23,711 nt of DNA from an uncultured Lachnospiraceae bacterium (lineage in GTDB: Bacteria > Bacillota > Clostridia > Lachnospirales > Lachnospiraceae), in contig CAMWTF010000006.1 in NCBI GenBank assembly GCA_947177105.1, positions 1-23,711 of the forward strand. Direction: 5' to 3'. A program made the position numbers and the translations under genes. Positions 7,567-15,534 of the stretch are shown one piece after another; positions within the stretch are counted from its first letter, which is position 1, and each line of letters starts with the position of its first letter. The notes under the pieces were generated by a model, which had not been told where the DNA came from, did not search any database, and was given only the letters and a program-made list of their open reading frames with translations.

Positions 7567-8469
7567 ATGAGCAAAAAGAGAAAAGAAGCGAAAAGAGAAA
7601 AGCAACCGAGACATGTAATTTTAAAGAGAAGACAGCCCAACCGGTCCAGAGTAGGAGATTTCTTCGTTTACTTTTTTCTGCTGCTCATGGCCGTGGCCAT
7701 GGTGTTCCCTTTGGTGTACGCCATCGAGTCCGCATTGAAGCCCCTGGATGAGTTGTTCCGATTCCCGCCCAGTATTTTTGCGCAGAATCCCACGCTGGAT
7801 AACTTCTCCGACCTGTTCGTGACCATGGGCAAGTCCTGGGTGACCTTCTCCAGATACATATTCAATACTGTCTTCATCACGGTAGTGGGTACCTTCGGAC
7901 ATCTGATTGTGGCCTCCATGGGCGCTTTCGTGCTGGCGAAGTATGAATTTCCCGGCGGGCAGACCTTCTTTAAGTTAGTCACCGTGGCCCTGATGTTCAG
8001 CGGATATGTGACATCCATTCCCAACTACCTGATCATCAACTCCCTGGGCTGGATTGATACCTACTGGGCCATCATTATACCGGCCTTTGCCATGCCCACT
8101 GGACTGTTTTTGATGAAGCAGTTCATGGAGGGCTTGCCCACTTCCCTGATCGAGGCGGCCAAGATTGACGGCGCCAACGAGTGGAGAGTGTTTTCCGGCA
8201 TCGTGATGCCCAATGTTAAGCCTGCCTGGCTGACACTGATCATATTTGCCGTACAGAACCTGTGGAACAACAAGGCGGCAACCTTCATCTATTCCGAGGA
8301 GAAAAAGACGCTGGTATATGCGCTGCAGCAGATCCAGAGCGGCGGTATCGCCAGAACCGGCCAGTCAGCGGCGGTACAGGTCATCGTGATGGCAGTGCCG
8401 ATCTGTATTTTCATTCTCTCAGAGAGCCAGATCCTGGAGACCATGGCAAGCTCCGGTCTGAAGGATTAG
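7567..8469 (+). CDS. CUT1 sugar ABC transporter permease (UgpE/YtcP-like)
   Basis: A 300-residue partner permease of the importer. The N-terminus is strongly basic (about residues 2-29) and cytoplasmic; the first membrane helix is about 32-55. The EAA loop at 196-219 reads IEAAKIDGANEWRVF followed by IVMPNVKP. It starts one base after the stop of the preceding permease, indicating translational coupling; the ribosome site is weak (AGTAGGAA inside the upstream gene). The C-terminus ends in the family's MASSGLKD tail. Together with the upstream binding protein and permease it makes a complete importer apart from the ATPase. Confidence 0.95.
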   Translation: MSKKRKEAKREKQPRHVILKRRQPNRSRVGDFFVYFFLLLMAVAMVFPLVYAIESALKPLDELFRFPPSIFAQNPTLDNFSDLFVTMGKSWVTFSRYIFNTVFITVVGTFGHLIVASMGAFVLAKYEFPGGQTFFKLVTVALMFSGYVTSIPNYLIINSLGWIDTYWAIIIPAFAMPTGLFLMKQFMEGLPTSLIEAAKIDGANEWRVFSGIVMPNVKPAWLTLIIFAVQNLWNNKAATFIYSEEKKTLVYALQQIQSGGIARTGQSAAVQVIVMAVPICIFILSESQILETMASSGLKD

Positions 8470-8512
8470 TGGAAAAGCGGCATAGGGAATAGATAGAGGA
8501 GCGAGGTGGCTT

Positions 8513-10018
8513 ATGAGAAAGATAATAAAGAGAGTCGGCGTACTGCTGGCAAGCGCTGTGATGTTGGTGGGTTCCTCCCTGGCGGTGTGTGCTTCCGACA
8601 ACGGCAGTTATAGCTTCAATTATGATTATTGGGGAGACGTGCAGGATTCCCCGGATGCCTATACCGTGCAGGAGGTTTATACCGCTGCGGATCTGGGGCT
8701 GGAAAAGAACCTTTCAAACCCCCAAGGCATGTTTGTGTATGACAATCTGCTCTATGTCTGTGACACGGGCAACAACCGTATCGTGGTGTTGGAGAGGCTT
8801 GAGAAGGCGGGTTTTCAGGTAAAGCAGATCATTGATGAGTTCAGGGGCGATGTGGAGATTAAAACTTTTTCCAGTCCTTCGGATATCGCTGTCTCCGAGG
8901 CGGGAGAGCTCTTCATAGCGGACAGAGGCAATGCCCGCATCCTGAAGCTGGATGCCGATTTAAACTATTTGATGCAGTTTGACAAACCTGTGGACAATAC
9001 CCTGGATCCCACGATCACCTTCACACCAAACAAGATTGCAATCGACACGGCGGGCCGTGTGTACTGTATTGCAAGCGGAATCAACAAGGGTTTAATCAAA
9101 TATGAGAATGACGGTGTTTTCTCGGGCTTTGTGGGAGCTACCAAGGTTACCTATGACTTTGCGGATTATATCTGGAAGAGGATAGCCACCGAGGAGCAGA
9201 GGGCGCAGATGGAATCCTTCGTGCCCACAGAGTATGACAATATCTACATGGATCATGAGGGCTTCATCTATGCGGTCAACGGCAATGCCTCGGATGACGA
9301 TCTGGATTCGGGAGCGGCGGACGCCGTCCGCAAGTTAAACCTCATGGGCAATGATATCCTGGTGCGCAATGGCGAGTGGTATGTAATAGGGGACCTGTAC
9401 TGGGGCAATGCGGGCGGTTATGAGGGACCTTCCCGTTTCTGTGATATCACGGTCTTTGAGAATGATGTATATGTGGCGCTGGATCGAGTCAGAGGCCGTC
9501 TGTTCGCCTATGATGACCAGGGACGTATGCTCTTTGGCTTTGGCGGCAACGGCAATATGGACGGATATTTCCGCTATCCGGCGGCTCTGGAGCACATGGG
9601 GCAGGACCTGCTGGTGCTGGACAGCCAGGATTGTGCCATCACCCTGTTTACGCCGACGGAGTTCGGTCGTCTGGTCTATCAGGCTATCGATCAGTTTGAC
9701 GATGGGGATTACACCGCATCCGGCGAGACTTGGCAGAAGGTCATGGATATAAACGGCAACTATGACCTGGCCTATATCGGCATCGGGCGTTCTCTGCTGC
9801 GGCAAGAGCGCTATCACGAAGCTATGGAATATTTCGAACTGAAATACGATGATGAAAACTATTCCAAGGCTTACAAGCAGTACCGCAAGGAGTGGGTGGA
9901 AGAGCATATCGTAGTCATCTTTATCGTAGTGTTTGCAGTGCTGATTGTTCCTCTGGCCATAGGCAAGGTCAAGAAAATAAAGCATGAGATCGACACTGCT
10001 GACATCTTCAGAATGTAA
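8513..10018 (+). CDS. NHL-repeat beta-propeller protein with TPR-like segment and C-terminal membrane anchor
   Basis: A 501-residue exported protein of unknown function. Residues about 5-27 are a signal peptide with a plausible cleavage site after VCA. Residues about 55-395 carry NHL-type propeller blades (NPQGMFVYDNLLYVCDTGN, SPSDIAVSEAGELFIADRGN, then later YDNIYMDHEGFIYAV). About 395-455 looks like a TPR pair (AIDQFDDGDYTASGETWQKV, DLAYIGIGRSLLRQERYHEA). A membrane helix at about 466-484 is followed by a short basic tail, predicting an extracellular propeller tethered at its C-terminus. NHL propellers commonly bind proteins or glycans; no catalytic residues are recognisable. It lies between the first permease pair and the YIP1 gene in one transcription direction, with ribosome site GAGGAGCGAGG. 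A role as surface scaffold or accessory sugar-capture protein is inferred from context. Confidence 0.83.
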   Translation: MRKIIKRVGVLLASAVMLVGSSLAVCASDNGSYSFNYDYWGDVQDSPDAYTVQEVYTAADLGLEKNLSNPQGMFVYDNLLYVCDTGNNRIVVLERLEKAGFQVKQIIDEFRGDVEIKTFSSPSDIAVSEAGELFIADRGNARILKLDADLNYLMQFDKPVDNTLDPTITFTPNKIAIDTAGRVYCIASGINKGLIKYENDGVFSGFVGATKVTYDFADYIWKRIATEEQRAQMESFVPTEYDNIYMDHEGFIYAVNGNASDDDLDSGAADAVRKLNLMGNDILVRNGEWYVIGDLYWGNAGGYEGPSRFCDITVFENDVYVALDRVRGRLFAYDDQGRMLFGFGGNGNMDGYFRYPAALEHMGQDLLVLDSQDCAITLFTPTEFGRLVYQAIDQFDDGDYTASGETWQKVMDINGNYDLAYIGIGRSLLRQERYHEAMEYFELKYDDENYSKAYKQYRKEWVEEHIVVIFIVVFAVLIVPLAIGKVKKIKHEIDTADIFRM

Positions 10019-10030
10019 ACGGAGGCCGTT

Positions 10031-10687
10031 ATGATAGCTTCATTGAAAAAGAAAGAAACCTTTGCGCATTATCTTGCAACTTTAAAATTTGCTCTGTACT
10101 GTATCACCCATCCTCTGGACGGGTTCTGGGATCTGACCCATGAGCGGAGGGGATCCCTTGCGGCAGCCAACACCATCCTGTTTCTGACACTGCTGATAAG
10201 GGTCATGAAGCTGCGTTATACCAGCTTTATCTTTATGAGCGTGTACTGGGAGGGCATCAATATTTTCCTGTATATAGCCAGCGTGTTGTTCCCCCTGCTG
10301 CTGTGGGTGGTGGGCAACTGGGCTCTGACTACATTGTTTGACGGCAAGGGCAAGCTGGGGCAGGTGTACATGGCAACCTGTTACGCTCTGACCCCCTATC
10401 CGCTGATGCAGTTTCCGCTGATGGTTTTCAGCAATTTTGTGACAGTGGATGAGGCGGAATTTTACACGGTGCTCAGCGCCGTGTCCCTGGTGTGGGCCAT
10501 AGCGCTGATCTTTGCGGCCATGATGCAGATCCATGAGTATTCTCTGGGCAAGAATGTTTTGTTCACCATTGCGTCTCTGTTTGCAATGCTGGTAATGGTA
10601 TTCATTCTGCTGTTATTTTTCAGCATGATTACGCAGGGTGTGTCATACTTCATTTCCCTGGGCAGGGAGATACTGTTCCGACTATGA
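10031..10687 (+). CDS. YIP1-family integral membrane protein
   Basis: A 218-residue polytopic membrane protein with about five hydrophobic segments. Motifs typical of bacterial YIP1-domain proteins are visible: HPLDGFWDL near residue 28, GKGKLGQVYMATCYALTPYPL in the middle, split here as GKGKLGQVYMATCYAL and TPYPL, and MQIHEYSLGKN followed by a long membrane helix and LFFSMITQ near the end. The molecular role in bacteria is not established. It starts 12 bp after the NHL gene behind a GGAGG site, so the two are surely co-translated. The conserved run binding protein, permeases, NHL, YIP1, DUF5696 suggests it serves the surface complex, for example as a membrane platform; this is inference. Confidence 0.82.
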   Translation: MIASLKKKETFAHYLATLKFALYCITHPLDGFWDLTHERRGSLAAANTILFLTLLIRVMKLRYTSFIFMSVYWEGINIFLYIASVLFPLLLWVVGNWALTTLFDGKGKLGQVYMATCYALTPYPLMQFPLMVFSNFVTVDEAEFYTVLSAVSLVWAIALIFAAMMQIHEYSLGKNVLFTIASLFAMLVMVFILLLFFSMITQGVSYFISLGREILFRL

Positions 10688-10746
10688 CGGCGGCTTGCGG
10701 CCGGGCTGGTAGCAGTTATATCGCCGGAAGCGGTGAGAGAGGATAT

Positions 10747-10791
10747 ATGCCTACTCTGGTAGGAAGATGGGAGAAACCAAACCATGTATAG
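10747..10791 (+). CDS. Possible 14-codon leader ORF overlapping the start of the next gene
   Basis: ATG at 10747 follows GAGAGAGGATAT and encodes MPTLVGRWEKPNHV before TAG at 10789. It overlaps the DUF5696 start codon (10784) in another frame, so ribosomes finishing here could re-initiate there. Short ORFs of this kind arise by chance, and the DUF5696 gene has its own GGGAG site, hence low confidence. Confidence 0.25.
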   Translation: MPTLVGRWEKPNHV

Positions 10792-13378
10792 AGACAAAGC
10801 GGCAAGAAAAGCAGAATTGAAAAAGGCGTTGATTCGGCAGCTGAAAAGCCTGATTGGGCCGGGGATCATAGCACTGGTCATCCTGATCGGTGTGCTGGTC
10901 ATATTGAATTATCGTGATACGGAGGACGAAGAAGAGATTATTCGGATCAATGGCTGGGAGGGGGAAAAGACAGAACTGGTGCTGGAGAACGAGGCGCTGA
11001 AGTTCGTGATGGATCCCACAAACACCCATTTTACCGTTGAGGTAAAGTCCAGCGGCAAGGTGTGGTATTCCAACCCCGAGGACGCAGCGTCAGACACTCT
11101 GGCGCTGACCAGTGAGAGAGGAAAACTGCAGTCCACCATGGAGATTACCTGGAGTACCCAGAACGGCGTGGACGCCAAGTATAACAATTACGATTACAGT
11201 ATTGAAAAAGGTGTTTATGACATAGAGGTGGGCGAGGATTATGTGAAGGTCTACTACTCCATCGGCGATACGGAGAAGGAGTACATCATTCCCCCTGTTG
11301 TAACGGACGAGAATTTCCAGAAATGGCTTGGACTGATGGATCAGGTCAACTCCAGCCTGGTCAAGGAGTATTACAGGAAGTATGATATCAACAACCTGGG
11401 CAAGAATGACGATAAGGAAAAGCTGTTGGCTGACTATCCGATTGTGGCGGACGAGGTGATCTGGGTACTGCGTGATACCATCAAGGATAACTTGAAACGC
11501 AAGTTTGAGGGTATCTTTGAGGAGATTGGCTATACCATGGAGGATTATCAGGCAGACAAGGAACTGAACTTTGCGGAGAGCAGCTTTGATAAGCCTATCT
11601 ATAATGTGAATGTAACCTACCGTCTGGACGGGGATGACCTGTTGGTGGAGGTTCCGCTGCAGGAGATTGAATATAAGTCTCAATATCCTATCTCCAATCT
11701 GGCGCTCCTGCCTTTCTTCGGCACGGGCGGCATGGATGACAAAGGCTTTTTGATGGTGCCGGAGGGCGGCGGCGCATTGATCAATTTTAACAACGGCAAG
11801 AGTTCACAGAACGATTACTATGCCAATATGTATGGCTGGGATATGGCCCTCAACCGTGAGGCGGTGGTGCATAACACCCGGAATTACTTTAATGTGTACG
11901 GTATCAGCCAGGGGGATGATTCCTTTATCTGTATCCTGGAGGACGGTGCGGCCTATGCCTCCATCAGAGCGGATATCTCCGGCAGAATGAACAGCTACAA
12001 TTATGCCTATGCGGTGTACAGCATTGCTCTGCGTGAGAAGTACGACGTGGGTGAGATCGCCAATAGCAGCATCTATGTGTATATTCCGGAGCTTCCTGAC
12101 GGAAGTCTGGTGCAGCGCTACAGCTTTGTAGACAGCGGCAGTTATTCGGATATGGCCAAGGACTATCAGGCGTATCTGATGGATAAATACGAGGGCTACA
12201 TGGCCATGAACGACGACACAGAAGCGCCGGTGGCGGTGGAGATTGTGGGAGCGGTTGACAAGGTTAAGCAGATTCTGGGTGTGCCGGTTTCCAGGCCCCT
12301 GAAGCTGACTACCTTTAAGGAAGCGGCCAATATGATTACGGAGCTTAAGAGCGACGGCCTGAACAATATGGCAGTGAAGCTCACCGGGTGGGCCAACGGC
12401 GGTATTCAGCAGAAGATGCTCAGCAAGGTGAAGCCCGTATCCAGCCTGGGCAGCAAGAAGGATCTGCAGAATGCGGTTGACACGGCCAAGGGGCTGGGGG
12501 TTGACATCTATCTGGACGGTGTGACCCAGTATGCCTATGACAGCAGTATATTGGATGGATTCTTTGTGTTCACCGATTCGGCCCGCTTTATCAGCAAGGA
12601 GAAGGCTGAACTGTTTGAGTATAACCCGATTTCCTACGGCAAGCGGGAGCAGTTGGACAGTTATTATCTGCTGCATCCGGATATCGCTGAGGAAATGACG
12701 GCGAATCTGGCGGCAGCGGCAGCGAAATATGGCGCCGGAATTTCTTTCCGGGAGACCGGCAAGGATCTGTCCGCGGACTATTACGAGGGTGATACCCGCC
12801 ACAGGCAGGAGGTATTGAACCAGCAGGCAGGGCAGATCAGAGACCTGGCGGATCAGGGACAGAAGATCATGATCAATATGGGCAACGACTATGTGGCCCC
12901 GTACTGCGATATGATCACCAACATGGAGCTGCAGGGCAGCGAGTATACCATCATCGACACCTATGTGCCTTTCTATCAGATGGCGCTGCATGGATATGTG
13001 AATTACACCGGTGAGGCGCTGAACCTGACCGGTGAGACGGAGGATGAACTGCTGCGCAGCGCGGAATATGGAGCAGGCTTATCTTTCACCCTGATGAACG
13101 AGACGGCATTTGTTCTTCAAAAGACCCTTTACACAGAATACTACGGCTCGGATTATGCCGCATGGCATGACAGGCTGGTGGATACATATACCAGATACAA
13201 TGCGGAACTGGGACACACCTTCAACCAGAAAATGACAGGGCATGAGCAGATTAACGCAGATTTGTCCTGTACCATGTATGAGGACGGTACCAGAGTCTAT
13301 GTCAACTATGGTTATCTGGATCAGACGGCGGAGGACGGGACAGTGGTTCCCGCCAGGGATTACAAGGTGGTCCGGTAG
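10784..13378 (+). CDS. DUF5696-like membrane-anchored protein, putative TIM-barrel glycosidase-like enzyme
   Basis: An 864-residue protein with a basic cytoplasmic N-terminus, one membrane helix at about 27-43 and a large extracellular body. Residues about 60-470 are beta-rich, like the mutarotase-type domain that precedes the barrel in many glycosidases, with the landmark GFLMVPEGGGALINFNNG. About 505-800 reads like an alpha/beta barrel: ITELKSDGLNNMAVKLTGW, DIYLDGVTQYAYD (Asp578) and ISFRETGKDLSADYY (Glu657, Asp661, Asp665). These acidic residues at strand ends are candidates for catalysis, but no known family signature is met. I associate the landmarks from memory with proteins annotated DUF5696, which often sit beside YIP1 and CUT1 genes. 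The ATG has GGGAG nine bases upstream. Function unknown; surface glycan trimming or binding is a hypothesis. Confidence 0.75.
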   Translation: MYRDKAARKAELKKALIRQLKSLIGPGIIALVILIGVLVILNYRDTEDEEEIIRINGWEGEKTELVLENEALKFVMDPTNTHFTVEVKSSGKVWYSNPEDAASDTLALTSERGKLQSTMEITWSTQNGVDAKYNNYDYSIEKGVYDIEVGEDYVKVYYSIGDTEKEYIIPPVVTDENFQKWLGLMDQVNSSLVKEYYRKYDINNLGKNDDKEKLLADYPIVADEVIWVLRDTIKDNLKRKFEGIFEEIGYTMEDYQADKELNFAESSFDKPIYNVNVTYRLDGDDLLVEVPLQEIEYKSQYPISNLALLPFFGTGGMDDKGFLMVPEGGGALINFNNGKSSQNDYYANMYGWDMALNREAVVHNTRNYFNVYGISQGDDSFICILEDGAAYASIRADISGRMNSYNYAYAVYSIALREKYDVGEIANSSIYVYIPELPDGSLVQRYSFVDSGSYSDMAKDYQAYLMDKYEGYMAMNDDTEAPVAVEIVGAVDKVKQILGVPVSRPLKLTTFKEAANMITELKSDGLNNMAVKLTGWANGGIQQKMLSKVKPVSSLGSKKDLQNAVDTAKGLGVDIYLDGVTQYAYDSSILDGFFVFTDSARFISKEKAELFEYNPISYGKREQLDSYYLLHPDIAEEMTANLAAAAAKYGAGISFRETGKDLSADYYEGDTRHRQEVLNQQAGQIRDLADQGQKIMINMGNDYVAPYCDMITNMELQGSEYTIIDTYVPFYQMALHGYVNYTGEALNLTGETEDELLRSAEYGAGLSFTLMNETAFVLQKTLYTEYYGSDYAAWHDRLVDTYTRYNAELGHTFNQKMTGHEQINADLSCTMYEDGTRVYVNYGYLDQTAEDGTVVPARDYKVVR

Positions 13379-13405
13379 GTTGGTTGTCTGTTCAAAGAAT
13401 TTTCA

Positions 13406-13460
13406 GCATCTGTCCGGACAGTGCGGGGAACCACATCCTGTGCGCTGGCAGGGCGGATGC
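13406..13460 (+). other. Intergenic hairpin upstream of the second permease pair
   Basis: GCATCTGTCC (13406-13415) can pair with GGGCGGATGC (13451-13460) as a 10-bp RNA stem with two G-U pairs and a 35-nt loop. A perfect 12-bp palindrome, CTGTCCGGACAG (13410-13421), is a competing fold. No U-run follows. A near-copy of this stem occurs at 15484-15508 before the second binding-protein gene. Confidence 0.4.
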
Positions 13461-13490
13461 GGAGCAAAATTATAGAAAGGGTTGTTAGAG

Positions 13491-14399
13491 ATGAAGAAAC
13501 AGAAGAATAAATTAGCAGGTCTTCAGAGACGTAAGGCAATAGCTGGATATATCTTCATATTGCCTTTCATTGTCGGGTTTCTGGTGTTTATGGTTAAGCC
13601 CTTCTTCCAGTCGCTGTATATGAGTTTCTGTACCGTGGAAGTAGGTGCGGGCAACTTTGATCCGGTCTGGAAAGGGATTGACAATTATATTCGTGCTTTC
13701 AGAATAGATCCTGAATTTACCAGGCTGTTGACGGAAGAGATCTCCAGGATGGTGATAGATTCCCTTGCTATTATGGTATTCAGCTTCTTCGTAGCGCTGA
13801 TTTTGAACCAGAAGTTTAAAGGCAGGGCCTTGGTGAGAGCCATATTTTTCCTGCCGGTTATCCTCTCTTCCGGTGTTATACTGGGATTGGAGACAGATAA
13901 CTCCCTGATGGCGCAGGTACAGGTGGCAATTGAGGAAAATACCACCGGCATCAGTATCACTGCGGCGGTGGAAAATATCCTGAGGACGGCGGGGGTAGGC
14001 GTCAGGGCTTTTGAGACAGTGTTTGAGATTATCGACAATATCTACAATATTGCGATTTCCTCCGGCATCCAGATCATCATCTTCCTGTCGGGCCTGCAGA
14101 CCATCTCCACCAGCATGTATGAGGCGGCGGATATCGAGGGCTGTACCAAGTGGGAGAGCCTGTGGAAGATTACCTTCCCCATGATCAGTTCCATGTTCCT
14201 GGTGAACTGGATCTATACCATCATCGATTTCTGTATGAGGTCTGACAATGAGGTTATAGACAAGATTACCAAGGTCATGGTGGAGCAGATCAATTACGGT
14301 TTTTCATCGGCCATGACATGGATTTACTTTATAATTGTCATCGCTTTTGTTGGCATCACCTCGTTCTTCATTTCAAAGGGGGTTTACTATTATGACTAA
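13491..14399 (+). CDS. CUT1 sugar ABC transporter permease, second importer
   Basis: A 302-residue inner-membrane permease. The first helix (about 17-37) has the family's GYIFILPFIVGFL start and the EAA loop is at about 210-230 (YEAADIEGCTKWESLW, ITFP). Between helices there is a long insertion at about 135-187 (after LGLETDN, up to the helix starting IAISSGIQ) that shorter permeases lack; I take it to be an extracytoplasmic loop that may contact its binding protein. The ATG at 13491 was preferred over an in-frame TTG nine bases earlier; GAAAGGG precedes it at a slightly long spacing. The stop overlaps the next permease's start by 8 bp. It is not a close copy of the first importer's permease, so this is a separate system rather than a recent duplication. 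Confidence 0.94.
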   Translation: MKKQKNKLAGLQRRKAIAGYIFILPFIVGFLVFMVKPFFQSLYMSFCTVEVGAGNFDPVWKGIDNYIRAFRIDPEFTRLLTEEISRMVIDSLAIMVFSFFVALILNQKFKGRALVRAIFFLPVILSSGVILGLETDNSLMAQVQVAIEENTTGISITAAVENILRTAGVGVRAFETVFEIIDNIYNIAISSGIQIIIFLSGLQTISTSMYEAADIEGCTKWESLWKITFPMISSMFLVNWIYTIIDFCMRSDNEVIDKITKVMVEQINYGFSSAMTWIYFIIVIAFVGITSFFISKGVYYYD

Positions 14400-15396
14400 G
14401 ACCGTTGCAAAACAAAAAAATAGTAGCTTCTGGGAGAGGAACAGAAAATCAGAGGGCTATCTGCTGAAAAAGACGATTATGAGTATCGCGCTGAAGATAT
14501 GCCGCTTTATCCTGCTCTTCGGCATGTGCTTTATGATTCTGCAGCCGATTTTCAACAAGATCTCTGTCAGCTTCATGGAGGAGAGAGATCTGTATAATCC
14601 CATGGTTATTGCCATACCGGAGCATTTCACTACAGAGAACTACAGGCTGGCGGCTGAACTGATGGCATACAGCAAGAGCGTTGTGAACTCTCTGGTGATA
14701 TCCTTCACCATCGCCGTTTTGCAGATTTCGGTCTGTACACTGGTTGGATATGGCTTTGCCAGGTTTAACTTCCCGCTCAAGAAGTTCTGGTTTGCCTGTG
14801 TTCTGATGGTGGTGCTGGTGCCGCCGCAGACCATATCCACCTCTCTGCATCTGCATTTCAGGTTCTTTGATGTGTTGGGGATCTTTAAGGCAGTGACTGG
14901 CAATTCCATTAATCTGAGAGGTTCCGCTCTGCCCTATTATCTGATGAGCGCAGGGTGCATGGGGCTTAAGAATGGGTTGTATATCTATATGATCCGTCAG
15001 TTCTTCCGCAATATCCCTATGGAGCTGGAGGAGGCGGCCTATGTGGACGGCTGCGGGACTCTGAAGACATTCCTGCGGATTATGCTGCCGGACGCAACCC
15101 CCATCCTGACATCCTGTTTCCTGTTCTCCTTTGTGTGGCAGTGGACGGATGGATTCTATTCCAAGCTGTTTTTGGGAAATGTCAGACTGGTGAGTACTTC
15201 CCTGTCCAGAATTGTGGACAGTCTGGCAGCTTACCTGCAGAGACTGCAGGGTACTACCGTCACTCCTACCGTGGGCTTGGTGGACTGTATTCTATCCACA
15301 GGTACACTGATGATTATCATCCCCGTGCTGATACTCTATCTGTTCGCTCAGAAAGGTTTCGTGGAGAGTCTTAGCAGTTCTGGTATCAAAATGTAA
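14392..15396 (+). CDS. CUT1 sugar ABC transporter permease, second importer, partner subunit
   Basis: A 334-residue partner permease with a cytoplasmic basic N-terminus (about 1-35) and six membrane segments. The EAA loop lies at about 210-237 (LEEAAYVDGCGTLKTFLRIMLP region, with the conserved EEAAYVDG and IMLPDATP). The start is the ATG at 14392, inside the last codons of the preceding gene and preceded by AAAGGGGG at a workable distance, a sign of coupling. The C-terminus ends with the usual FVESLSSSGIKM. It pairs with the permease encoded immediately upstream and, by position, with the lipoprotein binding protein encoded downstream. Confidence 0.94.
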   Translation: MTKTVAKQKNSSFWERNRKSEGYLLKKTIMSIALKICRFILLFGMCFMILQPIFNKISVSFMEERDLYNPMVIAIPEHFTTENYRLAAELMAYSKSVVNSLVISFTIAVLQISVCTLVGYGFARFNFPLKKFWFACVLMVVLVPPQTISTSLHLHFRFFDVLGIFKAVTGNSINLRGSALPYYLMSAGCMGLKNGLYIYMIRQFFRNIPMELEEAAYVDGCGTLKTFLRIMLPDATPILTSCFLFSFVWQWTDGFYSKLFLGNVRLVSTSLSRIVDSLAAYLQRLQGTTVTPTVGLVDCILSTGTLMIIIPVLILYLFAQKGFVESLSSSGIKM

Positions 15397-15418
15397 CATA
15401 GTTATAGTCCCTTGGGCT

Positions 15419-15453
15419 CCGGCGCCATCCCGGAAAAGAAATTGTGGCGCCGG
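15419..15453 (+). other. GC-rich hairpin between permease and binding-protein genes
   Basis: CCGGCGCCA (15419-15427) and TGGCGCCGG (15445-15453) form a perfect 9-bp stem with a 17-nt loop. No U-run follows, so it is more likely to protect the permease mRNA 3' end or set the transporter/binding-protein ratio than to terminate fully. Confidence 0.55.
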
Positions 15454-15483
15454 GCTGCGCCCGGGGTTCTATATAGAGTAACT

Positions 15484-15508
15484 GCATCTGCCCGTATAGG
15501 GCGGATGC
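15484..15508 (+). other. Leader hairpin before the second binding-protein gene
   Basis: GCATCTGCCC (15484-15493) pairs with GGGCGGATGC (15499-15508), ten base pairs with one G-U and a 5-nt loop. It ends 12 nt before the GGAGG ribosome site (15521-15525). The right arm sits in a 12-bp word, AGGGCGGATGCG, that also occurs at 13450-13461. A 5' stabilising hairpin for a highly expressed binding-protein message is likely. Confidence 0.55.
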
Positions 15509-15534
15509 GCAACTTAAACAGGAGGATATGAAAA

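Noticed and set aside
11804..12991. Long open frame (395 codons) on the minus strand inside the DUF5696-like gene
   Set aside because: Antisense shadow of a convincing protein with a membrane anchor and fold-like motifs; no own start signals.
13410..13421. CTGTCCGGACAG palindrome as a terminator after the DUF5696-like gene
   Set aside because: It has no loop and no following T run; the stretch is better explained as part of a leader structure.
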